Assembly: GCA_947589145.1 (NCBI GenBank)
Contig: CANQCB010000023.1
Coordinates: 1-16,376, forward strand
DNA length: 16,376 nucleotides
From: an uncultured Clostridia bacterium
GTDB lineage: Bacteria; Bacillota; Clostridia; Christensenellales; Pumilibacteraceae
Direction: 5' to 3'
Position 1 is the first letter of the stretch. Each line of letters opens with the position of its first letter. Shown here in pieces: positions 1-6,959 of this stretch. Under the pieces are notes generated by a model, which saw only the letters and a program-made list of their open reading frames with translations, did not search any database and had not been told where the DNA came from. The translations under genes were made by a program, and so were the position numbers.

Positions 1-40
1 ATTTCATTCACGATATGAAGCCCATAAAAAGGAACGCAGT

Positions 41-445
41 ATGAAGGTCTTTATCGGCGGTAGCAAAAATCAGACGAAACTTACGGAAAGAATGACCCAA
101 CAAATAGACGCTTATATCGGCGGGGATTGCTCTATTCTTATCGGGGATTGTTACGGGATAGATTTGTCCGTGCAAAGGCTTTTATCGGAGCGCGGATATA
201 GGCAAGTAACGGTATATTGTAGCGGCGACGTGCCGCGGAATAATGTTGGCGGTTGGTCGGTCGTTGCCCTGAAAAGCGATAAGCGCGGGTATGAGTTCTA
301 TCGGCAAAAAGATATTGCGATGACAGCCGATTGCGACTGCGGCTATATGATTTGGGACGGCGTAAGCAAAGGCACAAGGCAGAATATCGAGGATTTAGAG
401 CAGTCGGGTAAGCCCGTGAAGGTCGAACCTATCGACAAACGGTAA
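41..445 (+). CDS. SLOG-superfamily small Rossmann protein
   Basis: This 134-aa protein begins with MKVFIGGS, a beta strand followed by a glycine-rich nucleotide-binding turn. It continues with a GDCYGID stretch near residues 36-42 and a MIWDGVSKGT block near 103-112. This order (GGS, GD-x-GID, C-terminal WDG-x-SKGT) is typical of small SLOG-type Rossmann folds related to YspA/DprA-like proteins, which are thought to bind nucleotides or nucleotide-derived ligands. The exact ligand and role cannot be read from the sequence. ATG at 41 follows AAAAGGA at 27-33. Such genes often sit in accessory regions, which fits the neighbouring mobile DNA. Fold call is fairly sure; function is unknown. Confidence 0.7.
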   Translation: MKVFIGGSKNQTKLTERMTQQIDAYIGGDCSILIGDCYGIDLSVQRLLSERGYRQVTVYCSGDVPRNNVGGWSVVALKSDKRGYEFYRQKDIAMTADCDCGYMIWDGVSKGTRQNIEDLEQSGKPVKVEPIDKR

Positions 446-560
446 AGAGCCGTCCAAATTGGCGTTTAGGCGAGCGGGAACGGTTTCCCTGTGAAGTTGA
501 CCGAAAGAACGCCCACGGCGTTTTAGGCGGCATTTAAGCGATTACAAGCGATATGAAGAA

Positions 561-593
561 AGGATTAGTCGGAATGTGCGGCTAGTCCTTTTT
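561..593 (+). terminator. Rho-independent terminator
   Basis: A 10-bp stem (AGGATTAGTC pairing with GGCTAGTCCT, two G-U pairs) is followed by TTTTT. It lies between the SLOG gene and the lipoprotein promoter. A shorter hairpin, AACGCC-CAC-GGCGTT followed by TT (508-524), precedes it and may be an additional weak terminator. Confidence 0.7.
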
Positions 594-602
594 GTTGGCA
601 AT

Positions 603-630
603 TTGAGATGAGAGCGTTTGTTGCTATAAT
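603..630 (+). promoter_or_regulatory. Sigma-A type promoter for the LRR lipoprotein gene
   Basis: TTGAGA (603-608), a 16-bp spacer and a perfect TATAAT (625-630) lie just upstream of the AAGGAG ribosome binding site (664-669) of the gene starting at 682. Confidence 0.65.
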
Positions 631-681
631 ATTTGTATGCGCCAAATGGCGTAAATACATTTTAAGGAGCGTATAAACGCT

Positions 682-2202
682 ATGAAAAGAACAGTTGTAT
701 TGGTACTCTTGGCTCTTACCGTTGCCCTTGCCGCAATTTGCCTTTCGGCTTGCGGCGGCGACGGTAAAAACGGTGTAGACGGAATCAATGGCAAGTCCGC
801 TTATGAGATTTGGCTTGATAACGGCTACACGGGAACGGAACTCGACTTTTTGGATTGGCTGAAAGGACAGGACGGAAAGAACGGCGAGAACGGAACAAAC
901 GGCGATGACGGGAAAGACGGTTTGTCTGCCTATGATATTTGGCTTGCAGACGGTTATAGCGGGACGGAGGCTGACTTCTTGGATTGGTTAAGAGGTCGGG
1001 ACGGTGTTGACGGTTACGTCGGAGCTGACGGCAAAGACGGTAAATCTGCGTATGAAACGTTTTTACAGTACAATCCCGATTATTACGGCACGGAAGAACA
1101 ATGGATAAATGCACTTGCGAAAGGGCGGCTCGTCCGTCGCACGATTACATTCAAGGCGGTTGACGAAGAAGATATTGTCAAAACCGTCTTTTATGGCTTC
1201 GACTTGACGGATATTCCGAGTGTCCCCGAAAAATACGGCAATTCGGGCGTGTGGGATATAACCGACTTTACCAATATCACGCAGGATATGACGGTAACGG
1301 CACAATACACGACCGATTGCCTGATATTCAAACAGATTCCGAATAGCACCGAATATGAGGTGCGTGCGCCCGAACAAGCGGGAGATTTGGAGTATGTCAA
1401 GATACCCGAAACACATAACGGAAAACGGGTTGTGGCAATCGCCGATTATGCTTTCAAGGGTGCGACGAAGTTAAAAACCGTCGTTTTGAACGATGACGTT
1501 AGAAGTATCGGGTATTTCGCATTTGTGGACTGTAAAAGCCTCGTGAATATAAATATCTCCGACAGAGTTTCGGAGATAAATAGTTCGTTCGGCTATGATT
1601 TGCTTCCTAATCTCGCTTATACGGAAGAGAATAATGCCTACTATCTTGGGGACGAATATAACCCGTATATGGTCTTGATGAGGATTAAAGATGACCGTGC
1701 TACCGAGTTTACGGCAGAATACGGGGCGAAAATCGTCTATGCGTGTGCTTTCGAGGGGTGTTCTGCCTTGTCGCAGATAACACTTTCCGATTACACCATT
1801 CAAGTGGGCGAGCGGGCATTTAAGGATTGCGTGTCGCTTGGCACGTTCGACCTTCCGAGAGATATTCGGACGATTGGAGAGCAAGCGTTCAGCGGCTGTA
1901 TCGCCTTGACGGAAATTAAACTACCCCGAAACTTCCGACGAATTGAGCGGCTGACTTTCCAAGATTGCTCCGCTCTCCAAACGGTTATTATCCCCGTAAC
2001 GCTTGCTTATGTCGATAACGCCGCCTTTTGGGGCTGTGATAGCCTGCAAACCGTTTATTACGGCGGGACGGAACAGCAGAAGCAGGAAATCACGATTGAT
2101 GACGGTTCGGCAGACGGCGTTACCCCCGAAACAGGAAACGCGAATGCTCCGTTGCTCGGTGCAAAGTGGTACTATGAATCGGAACTTGCCGCACCATATT
2201 GA
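682..2202 (+). CDS. Lipoprotein with collagen-like stalk and BspA-like LRRs
   Basis: This 506-aa protein starts with a hydrophobic signal peptide and a lipobox (L21-S-A-C24), so it should be lipid-anchored to the outer face of the membrane. Residues 25-150 hold three units, each a run of Gly-x-x collagen-like triplets (GKNGVDG, GENGTNGDDGKDG, GADGKDGK) followed by a related block SAYEIWL..GYTGTE..FLDWL. Residues about 152-212 resemble an InlB-B-type beta domain. From about 218 to 480 there are leucine-rich repeats of LRR_5 (BspA-like) style, with recurring AFxGCxALxxIxLP. Such repeats usually mediate protein or host-surface binding; the partner here is unknown. AAGGAG lies 12 nt before the ATG. 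No neighbour suggests a pathway. Confidence 0.85.
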   Translation: MKRTVVLVLLALTVALAAICLSACGGDGKNGVDGINGKSAYEIWLDNGYTGTELDFLDWLKGQDGKNGENGTNGDDGKDGLSAYDIWLADGYSGTEADFLDWLRGRDGVDGYVGADGKDGKSAYETFLQYNPDYYGTEEQWINALAKGRLVRRTITFKAVDEEDIVKTVFYGFDLTDIPSVPEKYGNSGVWDITDFTNITQDMTVTAQYTTDCLIFKQIPNSTEYEVRAPEQAGDLEYVKIPETHNGKRVVAIADYAFKGATKLKTVVLNDDVRSIGYFAFVDCKSLVNINISDRVSEINSSFGYDLLPNLAYTEENNAYYLGDEYNPYMVLMRIKDDRATEFTAEYGAKIVYACAFEGCSALSQITLSDYTIQVGERAFKDCVSLGTFDLPRDIRTIGEQAFSGCIALTEIKLPRNFRRIERLTFQDCSALQTVIIPVTLAYVDNAAFWGCDSLQTVYYGGTEQQKQEITIDDGSADGVTPETGNANAPLLGAKWYYESELAAPY

Positions 2203-2497
2203 GTTGCCCTGACCTAATCGGTGGAAGCGGGCGTTTTCTTTGCGGACTTTTCAAGATTATTCCGAAACGGCGGCAGTTTTTCTTGACTTTCGGTATTGAA
2301 TACGCTAAAATGAAAACCTGCGAAGGGCGACCGATTCCATTCTGTAATCTGTAAAAAATCTGTAACGGAAGTGGCGTAACGGGGCGCAAGTTACGCAAGA
2401 TACAAAACCTACGAAGGAACTTACGAAACTCACGCAAGTCACGCAAACAATATAGTACGATACAATGAGCGCAAGTCATTTTGTAGGGTCAGTATTA
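2203..2497. other. Non-coding stretch left of the prophage
   Basis: No gene is visible in these 295 bases. They contain a good plus-strand promoter (listed separately) and six copies of an 8-mer close to YACGMAAR starting at 2392, 2401, 2410, 2422, 2431 and 2440, mostly 9 bp apart. The 33 bases before the tRNA fragment, where a tRNA 5' half should lie, show no acceptor strand complementary to the 3' fragment and no D-arm. Confidence 0.6.
2283..2311 (+). promoter_or_regulatory. Orphan sigma-A type promoter
   Basis: TTGACT (2283-2288), a 17-bp spacer and TAAAAT (2306-2311). The only ORF directly after it would be 14 codons from the ATG at 2311. It could once have driven a tRNA or a gene of an older element; no present target is evident. 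Confidence 0.5.
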
Positions 2498-2545
2498 TTC
2501 GTAATCAGCAGGTCGGCGGTTCAAGTCCGCCCAGTAGCTCCAAAA
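2498..2545 (+). repeat. Left attachment site (attL): tRNA-Thr(CGT) 3' half
   Basis: From TTCGTAATCAG (the anticodon loop with anticodon CGT) through variable loop, T-stem GGCGG/CCGCC with T-loop TTCAAGT, acceptor strand CAGTAGC, discriminator T and CCA (2540-2542), this is the 3' half of a tRNA-Thr. It matches 12607-12654 with one mismatch (A2533 versus G12642). Identity starts at the first base of the anticodon loop, the usual crossover position for tRNA-specific tyrosine integrases. The 5' half of a tRNA is not present to its left. Confidence 0.8.
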
Positions 2546-2552
2546 TTTGAAG

Positions 2553-2579
2553 AAAAACTGTCAAATATGGCGGTTTTTT
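2553..2579 (+). terminator. Terminator carried behind the attL tRNA fragment
   Basis: AAAAACTG (2553-2560) pairs with CGGTTTTT (2571-2578) and is followed by another T. It lies about 10 nt after the tRNA CCA. Integration at a tRNA end often brings a replacement 3' end and terminator with the element, and this hairpin fits that role. Confidence 0.55.
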
Positions 2580-2641
2580 CTTTATTTATGACCACTCAAC
2601 CCCTTATTTTTAGCAATTTTGTTGCATTACTTAACCCGATA

Positions 2642-2680
2642 GACCTACTGATTCTGTTCGAACAATCGAATTAGTAGGTC
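2642..2680. terminator. Long hairpin downstream of integrase
   Basis: A 12-bp stem (GACCTACTGATT at 2642-2653 with AATTAGTAGGTC at 2669-2680, one G-U pair) lies just beyond the integrase stop codon. No T-run follows on either strand, so it may act as an mRNA-stabilising or terminator-like structure, or as a recombination-related site. Its loop contains the palindrome TGTTCGAACA. Confidence 0.45.
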
Positions 2681-2686
2681 GACCGC

Positions 2687-3622
2687 TTATCTGTCTTTCA
2701 ATCGCCGGATATACTCATATAACGGAGAAGATCCTTTCTTCAAAACATGAGTATATATGTTCAACGTCGTACCGATCTCCGCATGACCGACATATTCTTG
2801 AATCTCTTTGGCGGAAATGCCTGCCGCATAACACATGGAAACAAAAGTATGTCTGAACGTATGTACGTTCGCCCCCTCAATGCCCAATCGAACATAAAGC
2901 CTCTTGAAATGCTGCCGAATAGAATTATACGAAAACTTTTGATTACGTAATTTATCTATCGTAGGCAACAGCTCCAAAAGAACCGGAATCCGACGAACCG
3001 AGTTTTCGGTCTTCGTCGTAATTATTTCTTTCAACCGGATATCGAAATTTTTATCCACTAAAATAACGAAATTTTCTCTATCTATGTCTCGATCGAAATC
3101 CAATGCCAAAAATTCTCCGACTCTGATCCCCGTTAAACACATGAAACAAAAAAGATCGTAATAAGCAGAATTGAAAACGCTGTTATTATACTCGCTTTGG
3201 TGTAAGTAATAGTGAATGATTTTATTTTGCTCTTCGAATGTTAAAGGTCTATAATGTTTGGGTTTGTGCGAAGGTAATTCGACGGACAAAATAGGATTAT
3301 ACGACAAGCGACGGAGTTTAACTGCTTTTTCCAAGCAACCGTGCAGGAACAAATAAATTTTCTTTTGCGTGTTTCCGACAAAATGTCCTAAGAAATCTTG
3401 CAACTCCTCTCCGGTAAGTCGCGAGAGGGGAATATGACCAAGATTCGAAGAGAGGATATTCTTCAAATAAATGTCATACGAATATAACGTACTTTTCTTT
3501 AACTTCGGAATTTTATAACGCTCATACCATTCGCTCAAAAAACTACCGAAGGACATTCCGTCATCTTCTAACAAAGTCATAAGTAAATCTATCGCTTGTC
3601 GTATAATCACTTGATTGTCCAT
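2687..3622 (-). CDS. int: Tyrosine recombinase (phage integrase)
   Basis: This 311-aa protein has the two-domain layout of tyrosine integrases: an N-terminal SAM-like core-binding domain (about 23-105) and a C-terminal catalytic domain (about 125-300). All catalytic residues are visible: R167 in TGIRVGE, K204 in TTKT, H254 and R257 in HTFRHT, H280 in GHAEIGTT and the nucleophile Y290 in NIYTH. It should integrate and excise the prophage at the tRNA-Thr 3' half beside it. ATG at 3622 was chosen; it lies 5 nt after the stop of the 80-aa gene, suggesting translational coupling. An upstream TTG at 3655 would add 11 residues and is less likely. It is the last gene of the operator-controlled minus-strand operon. 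Confidence 0.92.
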   Translation of the reverse strand: MDNQVIIRQAIDLLMTLLEDDGMSFGSFLSEWYERYKIPKLKKSTLYSYDIYLKNILSSNLGHIPLSRLTGEELQDFLGHFVGNTQKKIYLFLHGCLEKAVKLRRLSYNPILSVELPSHKPKHYRPLTFEEQNKIIHYYLHQSEYNNSVFNSAYYDLFCFMCLTGIRVGEFLALDFDRDIDRENFVILVDKNFDIRLKEIITTKTENSVRRIPVLLELLPTIDKLRNQKFSYNSIRQHFKRLYVRLGIEGANVHTFRHTFVSMCYAAGISAKEIQEYVGHAEIGTTLNIYTHVLKKGSSPLYEYIRRLKDR

Positions 3623-3627
3623 GCCGC

Positions 3628-3870
3628 TTACTTTTTCTTTTTCGATTTGTAGCAATTTGCGTTATCTCGCCGTGCATCAAGATATCCCGAACGATAAGAT
3701 CTTTCAACCTTATTCAATCTAAGCGGATTACCTTTCTCGTCGTTCTTAATACGGTGATCATTCGTTGCCTTAACGCCTTTCTTTAATTCCGCCGCATATT
3801 TACGACCTTTTTCCGCAGGATTAAGCAACGTTATCGTCTTGCCTTTTCTCGTAGTAACCTTAACCGCCAT
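3628..3870 (-). CDS. Small basic protein, possible recombination accessory factor
   Basis: This 80-aa protein is strongly basic, starting MAVKVTTRKGK and ending in KSKKKK. A GYLDARRDNANCYK block lies near the C-terminus. ATG at 3870 follows AAGGGGGTG with good spacing. The gene sits directly before integrase, separated by 5 nt, which is where excisionase-type or nucleoid-like accessory proteins are often found. That role is inference from position and charge only; there is no recognisable winged-helix motif. Small Bacillota mobile-element proteins with a similar YRxGYLxARxDxA block next to integrases come to mind, but I know no defined function for them. Confidence 0.65.
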   Translation of the reverse strand: MAVKVTTRKGKTITLLNPAEKGRKYAAELKKGVKATNDHRIKNDEKGNPLRLNKVERSYRSGYLDARRDNANCYKSKKKK

Positions 3871-4075
3871 ACGATTTACACCCCCTTATAGATTTTTAGT
3901 GGTGCGCCATGTGGGAACCGCCCCCACGCAGACATTACCGCATATACGGCAAAACTGTACACTGTTTGGCACAAGTGCGGAATTATTTAGAGTCGCTCCG
4001 CAACTCAACGCTTTTCGTTAGCATTACGACTATATGAATATTGCCCGGAGAAGTCGGCCGGGCAAAAACATAGCG
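3871..4075. other. Hairpin-containing gap inside the integrase operon
   Basis: No gene of convincing size is visible. Two hairpins stand out: GTGGG/CCCAC (3911-3915 with 3923-3927) and a 7-bp GC-rich stem TGCCCGG/CCGGGCA (4042-4048 with 4058-4064), the latter just after the 122-aa gene. Neither is followed by a T-run on the minus strand, so they may attenuate or process the mRNA rather than end it. Confidence 0.45.
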
Positions 4076-4444
4076 TTATTCTATGGTAAGAACATCTTCG
4101 GTCTTTAAGTCAAAAACCTGATCTCCTAATCTGATCTTTCTCGGAGTAATGGAAGAGCGGTGATACTTATCCTCACTGATATCGCAAGCGAATAAATAAT
4201 CGACGCCGGGTTGAATCAATTTGAAGATATTCTCCGTAAGATCAACCGTGCACGCATGACAGTACGGATATGTACCGTCATCGTTAAGATTATCCCAAGA
4301 GACGTCATATGTACGAATGAAAAGGCAACGGATTTTAACTACTTCCGAACCTTCAATCTTTTTATCTCCTTCATATTTGTAGACTTTACGAGGTTCCTCA
4401 TGAGAAACCATTTTTAACGGGGTTACTGCATTTCTAAATGCCAT
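4076..4444 (-). CDS. Unknown 122-aa protein, first gene of the operator-controlled operon
   Basis: The protein starts MAFRNAVTPLK and appears soluble, with alternating beta-rich segments (VVKIRCLFIRTYDVSW, DYLFACDIS, ITPRKIRL) and no membrane segment. ATG at 4444 is preceded by AAGGAG at good spacing and lies downstream of the repressible promoter at 4524-4552. The frame is open further upstream to 4651, but that would run through the promoter and operators, so it is rejected. Filamentous phages encode a small single-stranded-DNA-binding protein near Rep, and the size and beta-rich look allow this, but no specific motif supports it. It is expected to be co-transcribed with the 80-aa gene and integrase. 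Confidence 0.7.
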   Translation of the reverse strand: MAFRNAVTPLKMVSHEEPRKVYKYEGDKKIEGSEVVKIRCLFIRTYDVSWDNLNDDGTYPYCHACTVDLTENIFKLIQPGVDYLFACDISEDKYHRSSITPRKIRLGDQVFDLKTEDVLTIE

Positions 4445-4502
4445 AATTTTATTCTCCTTATTTTTGAATTTTGCCGTAACGGAAGGCGCCGGACTTCTGT
4501 TA

Positions 4503-4567
4503 TACCTAATTAGGTACAAATAAATAATAGCATACCTTTTTAGGTATGTCAATACCTTTTTAGGTAT
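4503..4567. promoter_or_regulatory. Three palindromic repressor operators
   Basis: Three sites of form TACCT-4-AGGTA lie between the divergent repressor and 122-aa genes: TACCTAATTAGGTA (4503-4516), CATACCTTTTTAGGTATG (4531-4548) and ATACCTTTTTAGGTAT (4552-4567). Their centres are 30 and 20 bp apart, close to whole helical turns, so bound dimers would lie on the same DNA face. Site 2 fills the spacer of the minus-strand promoter, site 1 covers its start point and site 3 lies next to the repressor start region. Confidence 0.85.
4524..4552 (-). promoter_or_regulatory. Repressible promoter of the int operon
   Basis: Read on the minus strand: TTGACA (4552-4547), a 17-bp spacer and TATTAT (4529-4524). 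The middle operator occupies the spacer, so repressor binding would block RNA polymerase directly. Confidence 0.85.
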
Positions 4568-4586
4568 ATAGTGATAAAATAAATAC

Positions 4587-4868
4587 ATGTTTAAGCAAAT
4601 TTTAGAAAATCTTTTGGCTGAGAAAAGTATAAACCAAAGAAAATTAAGCATTGAAACAAAAATACCGGCAACAACAATAAGTGGATGGATGAACGCAGGG
4701 AGGCTCCCGGACTATCGTGCTATTCGAACATTAGCAATATATTTCAATGTATCCGCAGACTACTTACTCGGGCTCGAAGACGAAGACGGACATCGAGAAG
4801 TCGAAGAATACGAATTTTCATATGAAGATAAATTTCAAAAATTTACACACAAGGAGAAACAAAAATAA
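4587..4868 (+). CDS. XRE/cI-like HTH repressor
   Basis: This 93-aa protein has one helix-turn-helix of XRE (HTH_3) type: INQRKLSIETKIPATTISGW (residues about 15-34), followed by LPDYRAIRTLAIYFNVSADYLLG, the usual ending of the domain. The acidic, then basic C-terminal tail is short, so there is no peptidase or large dimerisation domain. It is the only plus-strand gene of the prophage and diverges from the 122-aa, 80-aa and int operon across three palindromic operators, the layout of a phage immunity repressor that also controls itself. No clear ribosome binding site precedes the ATG; the AT-rich leader is very short. Confidence 0.88.
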   Translation: MFKQILENLLAEKSINQRKLSIETKIPATTISGWMNAGRLPDYRAIRTLAIYFNVSADYLLGLEDEDGHREVEEYEFSYEDKFQKFTHKEKQK

Positions 4869-4894
4869 AAAGCAGGGAAGACCCTGCTTTTTTT
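4867..4894. terminator. Bidirectional terminator between repressor and rep
   Basis: AGCAGGG (4871-4877), loop AAGA, CCCTGCT (4882-4888), with AAAA on the left and a seven-T run on the right. It can end the plus-strand repressor transcript and the minus-strand rep transcript, whose stop codon is at 4893-4895. Confidence 0.85.
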
Positions 4895-5915
4895 ACGACA
4901 TATCTACTTTTCTGAAAACAACAATATTATCTTTTGCCTTATAAACAGCGTATCCATTTTCGCCAACATAGCGATATATGTCTTCTTCCGGAACATATAA
5001 TACTTCACGCTCAAAAGCTTCAAGATTTCGGCTGTGAAAATAACGGTGAGCTCCGTAAGTATCTGTTTCGTCATGCCGACAAATATTGCCGTTTTCGTCT
5101 GCTTTATAGAATTTCGTACAATATTTTACGAGATAATTTACTACTCTATTGTTATCACGTCCGTCAGTAGGAAGCAATGCTAACGTAGTCAATCCGAAAG
5201 GCCAATCTTCCGATAATAGTTCAAATAGCGGATTTCCGTTCTTGCTATATGCCAAATTGCCGTCCTTGTCCAAATGCGGTTTAAGAGCAAAGTTTAATCC
5301 GCTTGCCAGAACGTGAAAGTGCAACGCCCTTGCACCGTATTCGTCCTTTTTCTTATGATACTCCCAAACAGCCAATATTTTACAATTAGGGAAAAGTCGT
5401 TTGCAGTGACGATAAAATAGATCAAATCTATTTTTCGCTTCAAATGCGTCGTAACGGTTTATTCCGTTAGGATTTTCCTCACTCTTCGGCGCAAAAGTCA
5501 ATGTAATGAATTGTTCCCAAATGTTAGAGAGCCCATAACTGTATATCATCTTTTGCGCTCTCCGTGCGCAACGACGTTGACTCTTGAATAATTCTCGAAT
5601 GCTTGCTTTTCTGACCTGTCGTATTCCTCCGAATATTTCGTCAGGTTCGAATATATGAGAGTGATCACTCGTTACGTTACCGACTTCAACCGGGAACTTA
5701 AATCCGTGAGGATAATATACTATCTCGTCATATCCCAATAATGTTCGCGAAGAGACTATGTTTCCTTTCTCCCAGATACGATACTCCTTTCCTTCACGCT
5801 TGTTTTGAAGTATTTTATCCTCCCTTACATGTAATTGACACATTTCAAAGTCATGCATTCGACACGATTTAGTCGACGGACAATCTTTACATGAAGTTAT
5901 ATCGATCCAATGCAT
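4893..5915 (-). CDS. HUH rolling-circle replication initiator
   Basis: This 340-aa protein shows the three motifs of rolling-circle Reps: motif I FITLTF (136-141), motif II HFH (199-201, the metal-binding HUH pair) and motif III with catalytic Tyr in NYLVKYCTK (260-268; Y261 or Y265, with K264 and K268). The N-terminus has a cysteine cluster (C9, C12, C18, C26) that could bind a metal. It should nick one strand at the origin and start single-strand synthesis. Its probable target is the hairpin-rich region immediately upstream (5916-6410). ATG at 5915 follows GTGGAG. It shares the terminator at 4867-4894 with the convergent repressor. The family assignment is secure; which tyrosine is the nucleophile is not. 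Confidence 0.9.
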   Translation of the reverse strand: MHWIDITSCKDCPSTKSCRMHDFEMCQLHVREDKILQNKREGKEYRIWEKGNIVSSRTLLGYDEIVYYPHGFKFPVEVGNVTSDHSHIFEPDEIFGGIRQVRKASIRELFKSQRRCARRAQKMIYSYGLSNIWEQFITLTFAPKSEENPNGINRYDAFEAKNRFDLFYRHCKRLFPNCKILAVWEYHKKKDEYGARALHFHVLASGLNFALKPHLDKDGNLAYSKNGNPLFELLSEDWPFGLTTLALLPTDGRDNNRVVNYLVKYCTKFYKADENGNICRHDETDTYGAHRYFHSRNLEAFEREVLYVPEEDIYRYVGENGYAVYKAKDNIVVFRKVDMS

Positions 5916-6080
5916 AACTACTCCACAAAAGGCAATAGGTAATAGTAACTCTTGACCCCTGTTTTTTTACAGGGTTCAGTACGAAAATGCGACCATTATC
6001 AAGCGGTCGCTATTTACTTCCGCTGCCAACCGTCGGCGCATATCTTCCGGGCGTCCCCTCGGATATAGTCACCGATCTGT

Positions 6081-6142
6081 CGGCAGAAATCTACGCCGAT
6101 CGGTTCGGTAAACCGTCACCTTCTCGGCGTAGATTTCTGCCG
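6081..6142. repeat. Perfect 19-bp inverted repeat with nested hairpin
   Basis: Left arm CGGCAGAAATCTACGCCGA (6081-6099) and right arm 6124-6142 are perfect reverse complements. The 24-nt loop itself holds CGGTT/AACCG (6101-6115). No T-run follows on either strand, so it is not a simple terminator. It is the strongest fold in the element and a packaging-signal or origin candidate. Confidence 0.85.
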
Positions 6143-6154
6143 GCACACTCTATC

Positions 6155-6310
6155 TTCGAGTTACCCTCAGTCTGCCCACTAATCCACCTACGGGGGATGA
6201 GTGGACAGCCCGCGGATAACTCTCTCGCTACTTTCCGGTTCGAGTAGCCCACCCTTTGCCCACTAATCCACCTACGGGGGATGAGTGGACAAAGCATGGA
6301 CAACTCTCTC
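6155..6310. repeat. Two tandem 72-nt imperfect repeats, 84 bp apart
   Basis: Units 6155-6226 and 6239-6310 share TTCGAG at the start and AACTCTCTC at the end. Their central 35 nt (6173-6207 and 6257-6291) are identical. Each core folds through CCACT-A-ATCC pairing with GGGAT-G-AGTGG. Tandem structured repeats beside rep suggest Rep binding or origin sites. Confidence 0.85.
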
Positions 6311-6410
6311 CGGTAACGTCCGCGCCTGCGCGGATAAGCCCTACCGCTAAGGCGGTTGCTAAGGCACCGGGCAATAGGCGCTACCGCGCCGTAAGCCAGG
6401 GAAAACACGG

Positions 6411-6959
6411 CTATTTCTTAGCCTGTTTCATGGCTTTCTTCGCTTCGAGCTTCGCTGCCCTCTTTTCCTTCCGTAGCTGACGACGCTTTTTCTTCTCCGG
6501 ATACGTAGCATAAAAAAGCTCATTCCTATCGCGGAAGGAACGATCGGCGTCCGCTCCCTCTTCACGGCAGATAAACTTAGCAGGACGGTTCTTGCCAAAT
6601 CGCCATTTGAAAAACTTAAACCTTGCCTTAGGTTTGTAAAGTTTACCTTCTGTTCGGTTCTTATATATCTCCGTCGATATAGGTATATCGATAGCGCTAT
6701 CCAAGAGTTCGTATTCCCGGTTATATTGAGACTGCATATTCTTGTACATCGCTTCAATTATATAATCCGGCATGACTTGCTCACCCTCGAATATATGAGA
6801 AAAATACTCTAAGTAGCGCAAATTTAAGTCATCAACGTCTGCGCTTGTGTACTTGAAATGCTGTAACAGTTCCGGCAATTCCCGACGGGGAATCTTCAAA
6901 GTAACCGATTCGCTTTCTTTATTCTCTTCCGGGCACTTCGGCTCATCAATCATTTTCAT
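6411..6959 (-). CDS. Unknown 182-aa basic protein coupled to the Zot gene
   Basis: The N-terminal third is acidic (MKMIDEPKCPEENKESES), the middle is mixed with a likely helical segment, and the C-terminal 40 residues are very rich in Lys, Arg and Ala (EKKKRRQLRKEKRAAKLEAK), probably a basic helix that could bind nucleic acid or membrane lipids. No signal peptide or membrane segment is visible. Its ATG at 6959 overlaps the Zot stop in ATGA, so translation is coupled and the two proteins probably act together, for example in DNA handling or assembly. I do not recognise a family. The gene ends where the hairpin-rich region begins. Confidence 0.75.
   Translation of the reverse strand: MKMIDEPKCPEENKESESVTLKIPRRELPELLQHFKYTSADVDDLNLRYLEYFSHIFEGEQVMPDYIIEAMYKNMQSQYNREYELLDSAIDIPISTEIYKNRTEGKLYKPKARFKFFKWRFGKNRPAKFICREEGADADRSFRDRNELFYATYPEKKKRRQLRKEKRAAKLEAKKAMKQAKK

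Larger units (their letters stand above)
5916..6410. other. Hairpin-rich intergenic region, candidate origin and packaging signal
   Basis: About 495 bp without a credible gene, clearly more GC-rich than the genes around it. Hairpins follow one another: GCGACC/GGTCGC (5989-5994, 6005-6010), the long 19-bp stem (6081-6142), two copies of a 35-nt repeat that each fold (6173-6207, 6257-6291), CCGCGC/GCGCGG (6320-6333), CCGC/GCGG (6344-6355) and GGCGC/GCGCC (6377-6390). Filamentous phages keep their origins and packaging hairpin in one such intergenic region next to the rep gene. The role here is inference from position and structure. Confidence 0.65.

Noticed and set aside
2460..2545. A complete tRNA-Thr gene
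   Set aside because: Only the part from the anticodon loop to CCA is present; no complementary acceptor strand, D-arm or 5' anticodon stem precedes it.
4445..4651. N-terminal extension of the 122-aa protein
   Set aside because: It would translate the promoter, all three operators and part of the repressor gene. ATG at 4444 has a good ribosome binding site.
6155..6310. CRISPR-like array
   Set aside because: Only two repeats, 84-bp period, and the between-repeat DNA is itself partly repeated; no cas genes.
5987..6408. Open frames on both strands in the hairpin region
   Set aside because: They arise from inverted and tandem repeats, lack ribosome binding sites and overlap each other.
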